64,000 nucleotides of DNA from JAAURS01 sp044923475 (lineage in GTDB: Bacteria > Cyanobacteriota > Cyanobacteriia > Thermosynechococcales > Thermosynechococcaceae): assembly GCF_044923475.1 (NCBI RefSeq), contig NZ_CP137338.1, positions 2,852,001 to 2,916,000 on the forward strand, written 5' to 3'. The notes under the pieces are model-generated. The model saw only the letters and a list, made by a program, of their open reading frames with translations. It was not told the origin of the DNA and searched no databases. Shown here piece by piece: positions 37,310 through 47,750 of this stretch. Both the position numbers and the translations under genes were made by a program. How positions within the stretch are numbered: position 1 is the stretch's first letter; every line of letters starts with the position of its first letter.

Positions 37310-40300
37310 GTATTCCCCTCCCGAACATTACAGCCCTGTCCCCTGCCCAACAGGAGCTACTGCGCCAGCGATTGCTCAAGCAAAGTAAACCAGAACCCCA
37401 AGGCCACATTCAGCCGCAACCCCGTCACTGCTCCGCAGGAGCGACTCAACCCTTTCCCCTCTCCTTTGCCCAGGAACGACTCTGGTTTCTGCACCAATTT
37501 GAACCGGAGAGTACCGCCTATAACATTCCCTTGGCAATCTCCATCCAGGGCCAGCTTAATGTCGCTGCATTAGAGCAAAGTCTCAACATCGTCATCCAGC
37601 GCCATGAAATTCTGCGAACGGTGTTTGCGAGCCAAGATGACCGCCCCGTACAGGTGATTTTGTCAGAACTCTTTCTGCCACTGGATGTTGTTGACCTGAG
37701 CCATCTGAGTCAATCGCAGCAGCAGATTGAAGTGCAGCACCTCGCCCAGCAAGAGGCCAAACGTCCGTTTGATTTAGAAACCGGGCCACTGCTGCGAACG
37801 ACCCTTCTGCACCTCAAGGAAACAGAGCGGGTTGCGCTGTTTACCCTACATCACAGCATTGCTGATGCCTGGTCTATGCAAGTGTTGATTCAGGAAGCGA
37901 TCGCATCCTACACCGCATTGATAACGGGAAATCCGGCAACCCTCCCCGACCTGCCCATCCAATATGCAGACTTTGCAGTCTGGCAGCGCCAATGGCTTCA
38001 GGAGAATTATCTAGAGGCTCAGCTTGCTTATTGGAAGCAGCAGTTGAGCGGCACGCCTTCCCTGCTGGAGCTTCCCACCAGTCGAACCCGGCCTGCCATT
38101 CAAACCTATCGCGGTGCAACTCAATCCATTCTGTTCCCTGTCTCTTTAAGCCAAAACCTAAAAGACTTGGCACGACAGGAAGGGGCAACCCTTTTTATGG
38201 TGCTGCTCGCAGCCTTTAAGGTATTGCTCTATCGCTATACCCAGCAAGAAGACTTATGGATCGGTACCCCCATTGCCAACCGAAATCGATCGCAACTCGA
38301 AGGCTTGATTGGCTTTTTTGTGAACACCCAAGTCCTGAGGACTCAGGTCACAGCCAAAGAGAGCTTTCGAGCTTTTTTAAGTCAAGTCAAACGGGTAGCC
38401 CTAGAAGCCTATGCCCATCAAGATCTGCCCTTTGAGCAGTTAGTCGAAACCCTCCAGCCAGAACGCGACCCCAGCCGTAACCCGCTGTTTGATGTCATGT
38501 TCATTCTGCAAAATGCGCCAACCCAAGCCCTAAATTTTCCGGGACTGAGCCTGACGCCCCTCAAAGTTGAAAGCCAAACTTCAAACTTCGATCTAACCCT
38601 TGCGGTGATGGAGTCTGAGCAGGGTCTAAAAGCACAGCTAGAGTACAGCACAGATTTATTCCATGCAGACGCTATCCAGCGAATGCTGACCCATTTCCAG
38701 ACCTTACTGGCAGGAATTATTGCTCAACCCGATCGGTCCCTGGCCGACCTCCCCCTGCTCACACCTGTCGAAGTTCAACAGCTTTTACAAGACTGGAACA
38801 ACACCCGTCGGGATTATCCCCAATACTCGTGCATTCAACAACTCTTTGAATTACAAGTAGAGCAAACTCCCAATGCGATCGCAGTCGTCTTCGATCGCCA
38901 ATCCCTGACCTACCAGAAACTCAACAACCGCGCCAATCAAATCGCCCATGCGCTGATGGAGAAAGGCGTTGGCCCAGAAGTGCGCGTGGGGTTGTGTGTG
39001 GAGCGATCGCTCGAACTCATCATTGGGGTTCTCGGTATTCTCAAAGCAGGGGGAGCTTATGTTCCGCTGGATCCAAGCTATCCAACAGAACGCCTCAACT
39101 TTATCCTCACCGATGCAGAGATCTCAATTCTCCTCACTCAGAAGGATTCGATCTCGCAACTACCCGCTCATTCAGCTCAAGTTCTTTTAATTGAGGCTAT
39201 TGACTCAGAACACCAAGATAATCCTCAATCCTGCGTTACACCCGATCGTCTGGCCTATACGATCTACACCTCTGGCTCGACAGGTCAACCCAAAGGTGTG
39301 ATGGTGGAGCATCAGAGCCTCATTAATGCTTACTTTGCTTGGGAGGATACCTATCAACTCAAATCCCAGGCTACAACTCATCTCCAAATGGCTAACTTTG
39401 CCTTTGATGTCTTTACTGGCGATTGGGTCAGAGCCTTGTGTGCGGGAGGCAAGTTAGTTCTGTGCCCACGGGAGGATTTGCTTGACCCCAAGGCACTCTA
39501 CACCCTCATGCAGCAACAACAAGTCAACTGTGCTGAATTTGTCCCTGCGGTTCTGCGCACGCTTATGGAGTACCTGGAACAAACCCAGCAAAACTTAGGG
39601 TTTATGAACCTCCTCATCTGCGGCTCAGATCGCTGGTCTGTACAGGAGTATCAAACCTTCCGGCAATACTGCGGCCCTCAAACCCGCCTCATTAACTCCT
39701 TTGGCTTAACCGAAGCCACCATTGATAGCTCCTATTTTGAAAATTCAGACCTCACGCTCCTCTCAGATCGACTGGTTCCCATTGGCAAACCCTTTGCCAA
39801 TACTCAACTGTATATTTTAGATACCCATCTCAATCCGGTTCCGATTGGCGTCAAAGGAGAACTGTACATTGGTGGTAAAGGACTCGCACGGGGATATTGG
39901 AATCGATCTGACTTAACAGCAGAACGCTTTATCCCAAATCCATTCAGCTCAGATCCAAACGCTCGCTTATACCGCACGGGTGACTTCGCCCGATCTTTAC
40001 CCGATGGCAATATTGAGTTCTTGGATCGGCTGGACTACCAAGTCAAAATTCGTGGCGTTCGCATTGAACTGGGGGAGATTGAAGTTGCGATCGCTCAATC
40101 TCCTTTCATCTACCAGGCGATCGTCACTGCTCATGACGCAAGTTCCGGCAATGCCAGACTGATTGCCTATGTTGTTTTGAACGAGCGTGGGATAGAGTGC
40201 GATCGCCACACCCTATCCCAAACGTTAAGGGACTACCTCAGCCAATCTCTGACCGAGTGCATGATTCCCAGTGCCTTCGTCATTTTGGATGCCATTCCCC

Positions 40301-43300
40301 TCACCCCCAATGGCAAGGTAGACCGTCGGGCCTTACCCACCCCAGATAAAGCTGAGTTCGGGCTAGATCGCCCCTTTACTGGGCCGCAGACCGACCTAGA
40401 ACAGGCGATCGCAGCCATCTGGCAGAACCTTTTGGGCATCGAACCCATTGGCATTCACGACAACTTTTTTGCCTTAGGCGGGCATTCCCTACTGGCCACC
40501 CGCGTTATTTCCAAACTTCGGCAGGCACTAAACGTTGACGTCCCCCTACGCTGCCTGTTTGAGTCGCCGACTATAGCCGGGCTAGCGCAACACCTCGAGC
40601 AATCCCTAAATACTCAAACACAAGGCGATCTTGCGGCTGTCCCCATCCCGACTATTCCTAAACGAGAGACTTATAGTCCTTGCCCGCTTTCCTTTGCCCA
40701 AGACAGACTCTATTTTCTGACCCAACTTGAACCCGATAGCCCTGCCTATAATATTCCCTGTGCCCTCCGGATCCGAGGTGCACTACAAATTGAGATCCTA
40801 AAGCGTTGCTTTACTGAAATTCAGCGCCGCCACGACATCCTCAGAACCCGATTTATCCCGGCCAATCAACAGCCGTTACAGGCGATCGAACCCAGTGCGA
40901 TTGCCAGTCTTTCCGTCATCGCGTTACAAAATCTTCCACCTACAGCACAGGACGCCGAAATTTACCGCCTAGCCGAAGCAGAAAACCTAAAACCTTTCCA
41001 CCTCGATCGAGACCCACTTTTGCGTCTCACGGTACTTTGCCTCAATGCAGAACATCATGTGCTGCTCTTTACCCTGCACCACATCATTAGCGATGCCTGG
41101 TCTTCTGGAATTCTCATTCAAGAATTTAGCGTCCTCTACGAAGCCTTTAGCGCTGGCAAGCCTTCCCCGCTAACAGAACTCCCGATCCAGTATGCAGACT
41201 TTGCCATGTGGCAGCGAGCATGGCTGCAAGGGGAAGTTCTAGAAAACCAACTCCACTACTGGAGCCAACAGCTTAAAGATGCACCTCCTGTCCTCGCACT
41301 ACCTACAGATCGCCCGCGACCCGCTATTCAAAGTGCAAACGGTGCAATTGAGACTTTAGAATTTTCCCTTGAATTAAGTCAAGCGTTACAAACCCTTGCT
41401 CAGCAGGAATCAGCGACCCTGTATATGGTCTTGCTGGCTGCATTCAAAGTGCTCCTGTACCGCTACACAGGCCAGACGGATATTTTGGTCGGATCGGCGA
41501 TCGCCAATCGCAATCGACCCGAAATTGAAGGGCTAATTGGGTTTTTCGCGAACACATTAGTGCTTCGCACGCAGCTTGCGGTAGAACTCAGCTTCAAAGA
41601 ACTGCTCGGCCAAGTCCAAAAAGTAACGCTGGATGCCTACGAGTATCAAGACTTACCCTTTGAGAAACTGGTTGCCGAACTCAAGATAGAGCGAAACCTG
41701 AGCTATCAACCCCTCTTTCAAGTTGCCTTTGAATTGCAAAACCTTGCTAGCCAAAACCTTCAAATATCCGGTTTGAGCTTTGAAGTTTTAGAACCTGAAG
41801 TTAAAAATGCCAAGTATGATCTAACGCTATTCATGTCAGAAACCGATCGGGGCTTAGTGGGTTCCTGTGAATACAACACCGATTTATTCGATCGCGAAAC
41901 CATTACTTGTTTTTTAGGGCACTATCAAACTCTGTTAGAGAGTATCATCGCAAATCCCGAACAACAAATTTCAACCTTACCCTTACTCCTTGAATCAGAA
42001 CGACAGCAGCTCTTAGTGGAGTGGAATAATACTCGCAAAGAATATCCTAGCGGTCAAACGATTCATCAACTGTTTGAGGCACAAGTCGAACGAACGCCAG
42101 ACGCTACATCCATTATTTGTGGCGATCGATCCATTACCTACCATGCCCTCAACACCCAAGCCAACCAAATTGCCCATCATCTCATTTCACTAGGTGTCAA
42201 AGCAGATAGATTAGTTGGCCTTTGTTTTGAGAAGTCTATCGAGACGATCGCTGCCCTATTGGGCGTACTCAAAGCAGGCGGGGCTTACGTCCCTATCGAT
42301 CCAACGTATCCGGAAGACCGCGTCATAGGGATTCTGGACGATTCTCATTTACAGATTGTTCTGACACAGGAGAAGCTAACCCATCGCTTTGGACAGGCGA
42401 TACAAACGATCTGTCTCAATGAACCCGCGATCGCCCTTCAGCCCCAGAATAACCCACCTTGTCAGTCTGGCAATCAACACCTTAGCTACATCATCTACAC
42501 CTCCGGCTCTACGGGTAAACCCAAAGGCGTGACGATCGAGCATCAGTCTCTAGCAAACTTCACCCAGTCCGCCATCGAGAACTATGGAATCGCAGACTGC
42601 GATCGCGTCCTTCAATTTGCTTCCCTCAGTTTTGATGCTGCTGCTGAAGAAATCTTTCCTGCCCTTGCCCAAGGAGCCACCCTCATCCTGCGAACGGAGG
42701 AAATGCTGAGCACCATTCCCACCTTTCTGAATCGCTGCCTCGAATATCAATTAACCGTCCTGGATCTACCGACTGCCTTTTGGCATCAGCTCGTGACCGA
42801 AATGAAGCGTCTGAACCTCGCCTTACCCAAATCCATCAGACTGGTCATCATTGGCGGAGAAGCGGCTTCTGCCGAACACCTTGCAACTTGGCAGAAACTT
42901 GCCCCAACGGTTCGCCTCATCAACAGTTATGGACCCACAGAAACAACGATTGTGGCAACCACCTGGGAGTTATCGCCAGAAAGGGTTCTACCTGGTAACA
43001 CGGTTCCCATCGGAAAACCGATCTCTAATGTTCAGACCTATGTGTTAGATGAAGCCTTACAACCCGTACCGATTGGAGTTCCAGGATGCCTGTACATTGC
43101 AGGAGCGGGATTGGCTAGGGGCTATCTCCATCAACCCGAACTGACCGCAAAAGCTTTTGTTCGCGATCCGTTTAGTTCAGATCCAGAGGCACGACTTTAT
43201 CGCACGGGCGATCGGGTACGTTATTGCCGAGATGGCAATCTAGAGTTTCTGGGTCGTTTAGACGAACAAGTCAAAATTCGGGGGTTCCGCATTGAACTGG

Positions 43301-46254
43301 GTGAAATTGAGGCTATTTTGCACCAACAAGTTGGGGTTAAAGCAGCGCTAGTTATCGCCCAAGAAGAAAATGAAACGCAACGTATAGTGGCCTACATTGT
43401 GCCTGATGAATCCCTAGATACCCCTAGCTATACACAAGTTTCCCAATGGCAAACCGTTTTTGACGACCTTTATCATGAATTCGATCCGCAGCAACAGTCT
43501 GGTTTTTACGTCAAAGGCTGGGAGAGCAGTTACGACCATCAGCCTATCCCAAACGAACAAGTTCAAGCCTGGATGGAACAAACCGTCCAGCGCATCAAAC
43601 AACTCCATCCCAATCGTGTCCTAGAGCTAGGCTGTGGGGGGAGCGGCTTAATGTTATTGCAGCTTGCCCCCCACTGTACCCAATACTGGGCTACCGACCC
43701 CTCTGCCAATGCCCTCAATATTTTGCAACAGCAACTCCAAAAGCTCGGCAAAAACTGGTCAGGCGTTACCTTCACCCAAAGAAGTGCGGATGATTTTATT
43801 GGGGTACAGCCCGGTTCTGTGGATACCGTTTTGATTGTTTCCGTTGCCCAGTACTTCCCCAACATTCACTATCTCGTCCACGTTCTAGAACAAGCGGTGG
43901 TAGCTTTGGAACCAGGCGGATGTATTTTCCTCGGCGATATCAGAAATCTGACGCTGTTGGAAGCCTTCTATACCGCCTTGGAATTGGAGCGATCGCCCAA
44001 CGATCTCCCCCTCAATACGCTCCAACACAACATCCAGCAAAAACTCTGCCAAGAAAAGCAGTTGGCGATCGACCCCGCCTTTTTCTTGGCCCTAAAAGCC
44101 CATCTTCCCCAAATCTCCCGTGTTGAAATTTTGCTCGAACGGGGCTTACACCATAATGAACTCACTCAATTTCGCTACGATGTGATTCTTCATACCGATA
44201 TAGCTACCGTGCCATCCATCGAAATCCTTTGGCTGGATTGGCAAGAGGCCCAACTTTCTGTTCTCGCAGTCCAGATATTACTTGCGACACAGCAACCAGA
44301 ATTTTTGGGGATTAAAAATATTCCGAATGCACGTGTATCTTCAGCGATGCAGGCCATTCACCTTCTCAATAGGGCTACAAACTCTGCCACAGTTGGGTCG
44401 CTACGCCAGAGTTTGCAGACCGAACCGCAGGAGGGTGTCGATCCAGAACAGTTGTGGCGCATCGGTGAAACCCTTCCCTACACCATTAATATCAGTTGGT
44501 CAGCTACCAGCCGTGAAGGACAATACAATGCTCTCTTCAAACGCAATTCAGCCGCACCCGCGATCGTCAATCCCTCTGGCGATGCCTTCAACCTCCAACC
44601 CTGGCACGCCTATGCCAACGATCCCCAACAAGGTCTAGCAACGCAGCAGTTAGTGGGCCAATTGCGATCGCAGCTCAAAGCAAAACTTCCCAGCTACATG
44701 ATGCCCTCAGCATTCATCTGCCTAGATGCTTTACCCTTAACCCCCACCGGTAAAATTAACCGTCAAGCCCTCCCGCTTCCCGAACGCAGCAGACCCGAAC
44801 TAGAGCAAACTTTTACAGCACCTCGCAGCTCCCCAGAAATCCAGATGGCTCAATTGTGGATTGAAGTTCTTGGACTGGAACAAGTCGGCATTCACGATAA
44901 CTTCTTTGAACTAGGCGGTCACTCTCTCTTGACCACACAACTCATTCTTAAAATTAAAGAAACTTTTCAAGTCGAACTTCCCCTGCGCGTGTTATTTGAA
45001 TCTCCTACCATTGCTAATTTGGTAGAAAATATCCAAAATATAGCTTCACCCATTCCGCTTGTAGAGAGCAAAATTGACTTACATAGAGAAGCCATTCTAG
45101 ATGCAGATATTAGACCAGAAACGCCATTTATCCTGTCTCAGCATGAACCTAATTCAATTTTATTGACTGGAGCAACAGGCTTTCTGGGGGGTTTTTTGCT
45201 CTATGAATTGCTTCAGCAAACCCAGGCAACGGTTTACTGTCTGGTGCGTTCTTCTAGCCTTGAGACTGGTCACCAAAGCATTCGAAATTGTCTTCAATCC
45301 TACTTGATTTGGCAAAATAGCTTTGAGGCAAGAATTATCCCAATTTTGGGAGACCTAGCTTTGCCAAGGCTAGGGATGACTGAGGCCGAATTCAAAATTC
45401 TAGCCAGCCAAATTGATGTCATTTATCACAACGGTGCTTGGGTTCATCATATTTACCCTTATTCAGTCCTAAAACCCGCTAACGTTTTAGGAACTAAAGA
45501 AATCATCAAATTAGCCTGCCAGATGAAGGCGAAGCCTATCCATTTTATCTCAACTCCAAATGTTTTTTCTTCAAACGGATATACGGGAGTTAGAACCGTT
45601 CTTGAAAATGAGAGTATCGATCGTGAAAAGATTTCTGAAGATGGATATGTTCAAACTAAATGGGTTGCTGAAAAGTTAATCCAAACGGCGGCTCAAAGAG
45701 GTTTGCCAGTCTCTATCTATCGCCCTGCACGGATCTCTGGCCATAGTCAAACCGGAGTGTTTAACTCTAATGATTTCTTATACAGACTCATCATTGGCTG
45801 CGTGCAAATGGGAAGTGTCCCAGAAGGCAACTTAAACGAAGATATAATTCCCATCGATTATGCCAGTCAAGCCATTGTTTACCTCTCGCGGCAGCAGCAA
45901 TCCTTCGGGCAAGCGTTTCATCTGGTTAACCCTCAATTACTCAATGTCCGTATGCTGTTGGGCATCCTGCGTTCCTGTGGCTACCCTCTAACTCAAGTGA
46001 CTTATGACCAATGGCGCGCAACCCTCATCGATCTTGCCGGACAGTCACCAGAGCAAACGCTATCGGCGCTGCTGCCATTGTTTCCTGCACGAACGCAACA
46101 TCAAGATCGACCCCAGGCCGAGTTACGGCTGGATTGCCAAAGTACCTTAGCGGGATTGGCAGGGAGTGGAATCACTTGTCCTTCTCTCGATGAATCATTA
46201 CTGAGAACCTATGTTAGCTACCTCATCCAAAATCATGCTCTAGAGCCGTCATAA
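37306..46254 (+). CDS. Terminal NRPS C-A(Orn)-PCP-C-A(Lys-like)-MT-PCP-reductase
   Basis: A 2982-aa protein; ATG 37306 overlaps by 4 nt and follows AGGAGG. Domains: N-terminal docking-like segment (LSPAQQELLRQRLLKQ); C (HHSIADA near 182); A (near 654) with code DVGEIGSID, an exact match to the ornithine code of gramicidin S synthetase; PCP (1058); C (HHIISDA near 1257); A (1731) with code DAEDIGSIV, similar to lysine codes such as DAESIGSVC. A SAM methyltransferase inserted late in that A domain (LELGCGGSG near 2106) is probably an N-methyltransferase. A PCP (2538) and a C-terminal thioester reductase follow (TGATGFLGG near 2621; Y2781 and K2785 of the SDR pair in YVQTK). Release is therefore reductive, giving an aldehyde or alcohol, with no thioesterase. 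Confidence 0.93.
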   Translation: MSIPLPNITALSPAQQELLRQRLLKQSKPEPQGHIQPQPRHCSAGATQPFPLSFAQERLWFLHQFEPESTAYNIPLAISIQGQLNVAALEQSLNIVIQRHEILRTVFASQDDRPVQVILSELFLPLDVVDLSHLSQSQQQIEVQHLAQQEAKRPFDLETGPLLRTTLLHLKETERVALFTLHHSIADAWSMQVLIQEAIASYTALITGNPATLPDLPIQYADFAVWQRQWLQENYLEAQLAYWKQQLSGTPSLLELPTSRTRPAIQTYRGATQSILFPVSLSQNLKDLARQEGATLFMVLLAAFKVLLYRYTQQEDLWIGTPIANRNRSQLEGLIGFFVNTQVLRTQVTAKESFRAFLSQVKRVALEAYAHQDLPFEQLVETLQPERDPSRNPLFDVMFILQNAPTQALNFPGLSLTPLKVESQTSNFDLTLAVMESEQGLKAQLEYSTDLFHADAIQRMLTHFQTLLAGIIAQPDRSLADLPLLTPVEVQQLLQDWNNTRRDYPQYSCIQQLFELQVEQTPNAIAVVFDRQSLTYQKLNNRANQIAHALMEKGVGPEVRVGLCVERSLELIIGVLGILKAGGAYVPLDPSYPTERLNFILTDAEISILLTQKDSISQLPAHSAQVLLIEAIDSEHQDNPQSCVTPDRLAYTIYTSGSTGQPKGVMVEHQSLINAYFAWEDTYQLKSQATTHLQMANFAFDVFTGDWVRALCAGGKLVLCPREDLLDPKALYTLMQQQQVNCAEFVPAVLRTLMEYLEQTQQNLGFMNLLICGSDRWSVQEYQTFRQYCGPQTRLINSFGLTEATIDSSYFENSDLTLLSDRLVPIGKPFANTQLYILDTHLNPVPIGVKGELYIGGKGLARGYWNRSDLTAERFIPNPFSSDPNARLYRTGDFARSLPDGNIEFLDRLDYQVKIRGVRIELGEIEVAIAQSPFIYQAIVTAHDASSGNARLIAYVVLNERGIECDRHTLSQTLRDYLSQSLTECMIPSAFVILDAIPLTPNGKVDRRALPTPDKAEFGLDRPFTGPQTDLEQAIAAIWQNLLGIEPIGIHDNFFALGGHSLLATRVISKLRQALNVDVPLRCLFESPTIAGLAQHLEQSLNTQTQGDLAAVPIPTIPKRETYSPCPLSFAQDRLYFLTQLEPDSPAYNIPCALRIRGALQIEILKRCFTEIQRRHDILRTRFIPANQQPLQAIEPSAIASLSVIALQNLPPTAQDAEIYRLAEAENLKPFHLDRDPLLRLTVLCLNAEHHVLLFTLHHIISDAWSSGILIQEFSVLYEAFSAGKPSPLTELPIQYADFAMWQRAWLQGEVLENQLHYWSQQLKDAPPVLALPTDRPRPAIQSANGAIETLEFSLELSQALQTLAQQESATLYMVLLAAFKVLLYRYTGQTDILVGSAIANRNRPEIEGLIGFFANTLVLRTQLAVELSFKELLGQVQKVTLDAYEYQDLPFEKLVAELKIERNLSYQPLFQVAFELQNLASQNLQISGLSFEVLEPEVKNAKYDLTLFMSETDRGLVGSCEYNTDLFDRETITCFLGHYQTLLESIIANPEQQISTLPLLLESERQQLLVEWNNTRKEYPSGQTIHQLFEAQVERTPDATSIICGDRSITYHALNTQANQIAHHLISLGVKADRLVGLCFEKSIETIAALLGVLKAGGAYVPIDPTYPEDRVIGILDDSHLQIVLTQEKLTHRFGQAIQTICLNEPAIALQPQNNPPCQSGNQHLSYIIYTSGSTGKPKGVTIEHQSLANFTQSAIENYGIADCDRVLQFASLSFDAAAEEIFPALAQGATLILRTEEMLSTIPTFLNRCLEYQLTVLDLPTAFWHQLVTEMKRLNLALPKSIRLVIIGGEAASAEHLATWQKLAPTVRLINSYGPTETTIVATTWELSPERVLPGNTVPIGKPISNVQTYVLDEALQPVPIGVPGCLYIAGAGLARGYLHQPELTAKAFVRDPFSSDPEARLYRTGDRVRYCRDGNLEFLGRLDEQVKIRGFRIELGEIEAILHQQVGVKAALVIAQEENETQRIVAYIVPDESLDTPSYTQVSQWQTVFDDLYHEFDPQQQSGFYVKGWESSYDHQPIPNEQVQAWMEQTVQRIKQLHPNRVLELGCGGSGLMLLQLAPHCTQYWATDPSANALNILQQQLQKLGKNWSGVTFTQRSADDFIGVQPGSVDTVLIVSVAQYFPNIHYLVHVLEQAVVALEPGGCIFLGDIRNLTLLEAFYTALELERSPNDLPLNTLQHNIQQKLCQEKQLAIDPAFFLALKAHLPQISRVEILLERGLHHNELTQFRYDVILHTDIATVPSIEILWLDWQEAQLSVLAVQILLATQQPEFLGIKNIPNARVSSAMQAIHLLNRATNSATVGSLRQSLQTEPQEGVDPEQLWRIGETLPYTINISWSATSREGQYNALFKRNSAAPAIVNPSGDAFNLQPWHAYANDPQQGLATQQLVGQLRSQLKAKLPSYMMPSAFICLDALPLTPTGKINRQALPLPERSRPELEQTFTAPRSSPEIQMAQLWIEVLGLEQVGIHDNFFELGGHSLLTTQLILKIKETFQVELPLRVLFESPTIANLVENIQNIASPIPLVESKIDLHREAILDADIRPETPFILSQHEPNSILLTGATGFLGGFLLYELLQQTQATVYCLVRSSSLETGHQSIRNCLQSYLIWQNSFEARIIPILGDLALPRLGMTEAEFKILASQIDVIYHNGAWVHHIYPYSVLKPANVLGTKEIIKLACQMKAKPIHFISTPNVFSSNGYTGVRTVLENESIDREKISEDGYVQTKWVAEKLIQTAAQRGLPVSIYRPARISGHSQTGVFNSNDFLYRLIIGCVQMGSVPEGNLNEDIIPIDYASQAIVYLSRQQQSFGQAFHLVNPQLLNVRMLLGILRSCGYPLTQVTYDQWRATLIDLAGQSPEQTLSALLPLFPARTQHQDRPQAELRLDCQSTLAGLAGSGITCPSLDESLLRTYVSYLIQNHALEPS

Positions 46255-46309
46255 ATGAAACTGCTATCTACCGGAACTTTTCCCAAAGAATATCCAGGAG
46301 CACAATTCA

Positions 46310-47749
46310 ATGAATCTCAATGTTCTTAACTCACCCAATCCAACTTTCAACCAGACTCAGCCTAGGCTTCAGGGGCAAGCCTACCTCAAAAAATTTATCG
46401 AAGCCTATACCCAACGCACCCAAACTTCCAAACGATTAGCTCAAAACTATCATGCTGTCTTGGCAGATCGCAGGAATTCAGAAGGATTTCATCCTGCATT
46501 TAAAGAAATGGTATATCCCATTGTGGGGAAAAAGGCTTCAGGCTCCCGACTGTGGGATGTGGATGGAAATGAATATATCGACTTAGTGATGGGATTTGGG
46601 GTTAGTTTTTTCGGCCATAATCCTCCTTTTATCAAAGAGGCGATCGCCCAACGTCTAGAACAAGGATTCCACATCGGTCCCCAATCAGATTTAGCAGGGG
46701 AAGTCGCTACGCTGATAAGCGAGCTTACAGGTTTAGAACGAGTCACTTTTAGCAATACAGGCACAGAAGCTGTCATGACTGCCCTCCGACTGGCACGAGC
46801 AGCTACTAGGCGGAGAAAAATCGTCATGTTTTCGGGTTCTTATCACGGTCATTTTGACGGTACCTTGGTTCAATCCCAAACGGTAGATGGCACCTTGAAC
46901 ACAGTTCCCAGTGCCTTAGGTGTTCCTGAAAACATGGCCAAAGATGTCTTAGTTCTAGAGTATGGCACCCCTCAATCCCTAGAAATCATCAACCATCACA
47001 GTCATGAACTGGCTGCAGTCATTGTTGAACCCATCCAGGATGAACAACCTAACCTACAGCCTCATGAATTTCTCAAACAGCTTAGACAACTCACCCAAAC
47101 AGCTGGTATAGCCCTAATTTTCGATGAAATGCTAACGGGTTTTCGCATTCATCTAGGCGGTGCCCAAGCTTGGTTTGGCATTCAGGCTGATATTGCTACC
47201 TACGGCAAGATTGTGGGGGGTGGGATGCCCATTGGTGTCATTGCTGGTCGATCGACCTACATGGATCGAATTGATGGTGGTGACTGGAACTATGGAGATG
47301 CATCCTCTCCCCAAACCGAAAAAACCTTCTTTGCAGGAACCTACTGTAAGCACCCTTTGGCTATGGCTGCGGCCCATGCGGTACTCAAATATCTGAAGCA
47401 ACAAGGCCCGTCTCTTCAGGAACAGCTCAATCAGCGTACCCAGCAGTTTATTGAAACCTTGAATACCTACTTTAATGAGGAAGGTCTCCTCATTAAACTT
47501 GCTAACTTTGGATCTGTATTCAATACGGTTTCTTCCAGTTTTTCCAGCCCTGTCGAGCAGGCAGAAGAAAATCGTTTTATTTCTGTCAGTATGGACTTAC
47601 TATTCCACCACTTAATCCATAAAGGAATTTTTATCCAAGGTAGTGGCGGAATTCTGTCTACATCACATACATTAAATGACTTAGAAAAAGTCATTTATGC
47701 CATAAAAGAGAGCGTTCAAGATCTTCGAGAAGCTAAAATTTTGCCTTAA
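46310..47749 (+). CDS. Class III PLP aminotransferase (GSA-aminotransferase-like), terminal amination
   Basis: A 479-aa class III aminotransferase related to glutamate-1-semialdehyde aminomutases. Visible features: SNTGTEAV phosphate-binding region, FSGSYHGH, IFDEMLTGFR with the PLP-pyridine Asp near 272, and the Schiff-base lysine in TYGKIVGGG near 300. The start has CCAGGAG nine bases upstream. The gene is 55 nt after a reductase-terminated NRPS. Myxochelin B biosynthesis (MxcG reductase plus MxcL aminotransferase) uses this pair to turn the released aldehyde into a primary amine. I infer the same here. A role in supplying a precursor amino acid cannot be excluded. Confidence 0.85.
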   Translation: MNLNVLNSPNPTFNQTQPRLQGQAYLKKFIEAYTQRTQTSKRLAQNYHAVLADRRNSEGFHPAFKEMVYPIVGKKASGSRLWDVDGNEYIDLVMGFGVSFFGHNPPFIKEAIAQRLEQGFHIGPQSDLAGEVATLISELTGLERVTFSNTGTEAVMTALRLARAATRRRKIVMFSGSYHGHFDGTLVQSQTVDGTLNTVPSALGVPENMAKDVLVLEYGTPQSLEIINHHSHELAAVIVEPIQDEQPNLQPHEFLKQLRQLTQTAGIALIFDEMLTGFRIHLGGAQAWFGIQADIATYGKIVGGGMPIGVIAGRSTYMDRIDGGDWNYGDASSPQTEKTFFAGTYCKHPLAMAAAHAVLKYLKQQGPSLQEQLNQRTQQFIETLNTYFNEEGLLIKLANFGSVFNTVSSSFSSPVEQAEENRFISVSMDLLFHHLIHKGIFIQGSGGILSTSHTLNDLEKVIYAIKESVQDLREAKILP

Positions 47750-47750
47750 G

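Noticed and set aside
45100..46254. Thioesterase at the end of the last NRPS
   Set aside because: There is no GxSxG elbow. The sequence is an SDR-type reductase with TGATGFLGG and YxxxK.
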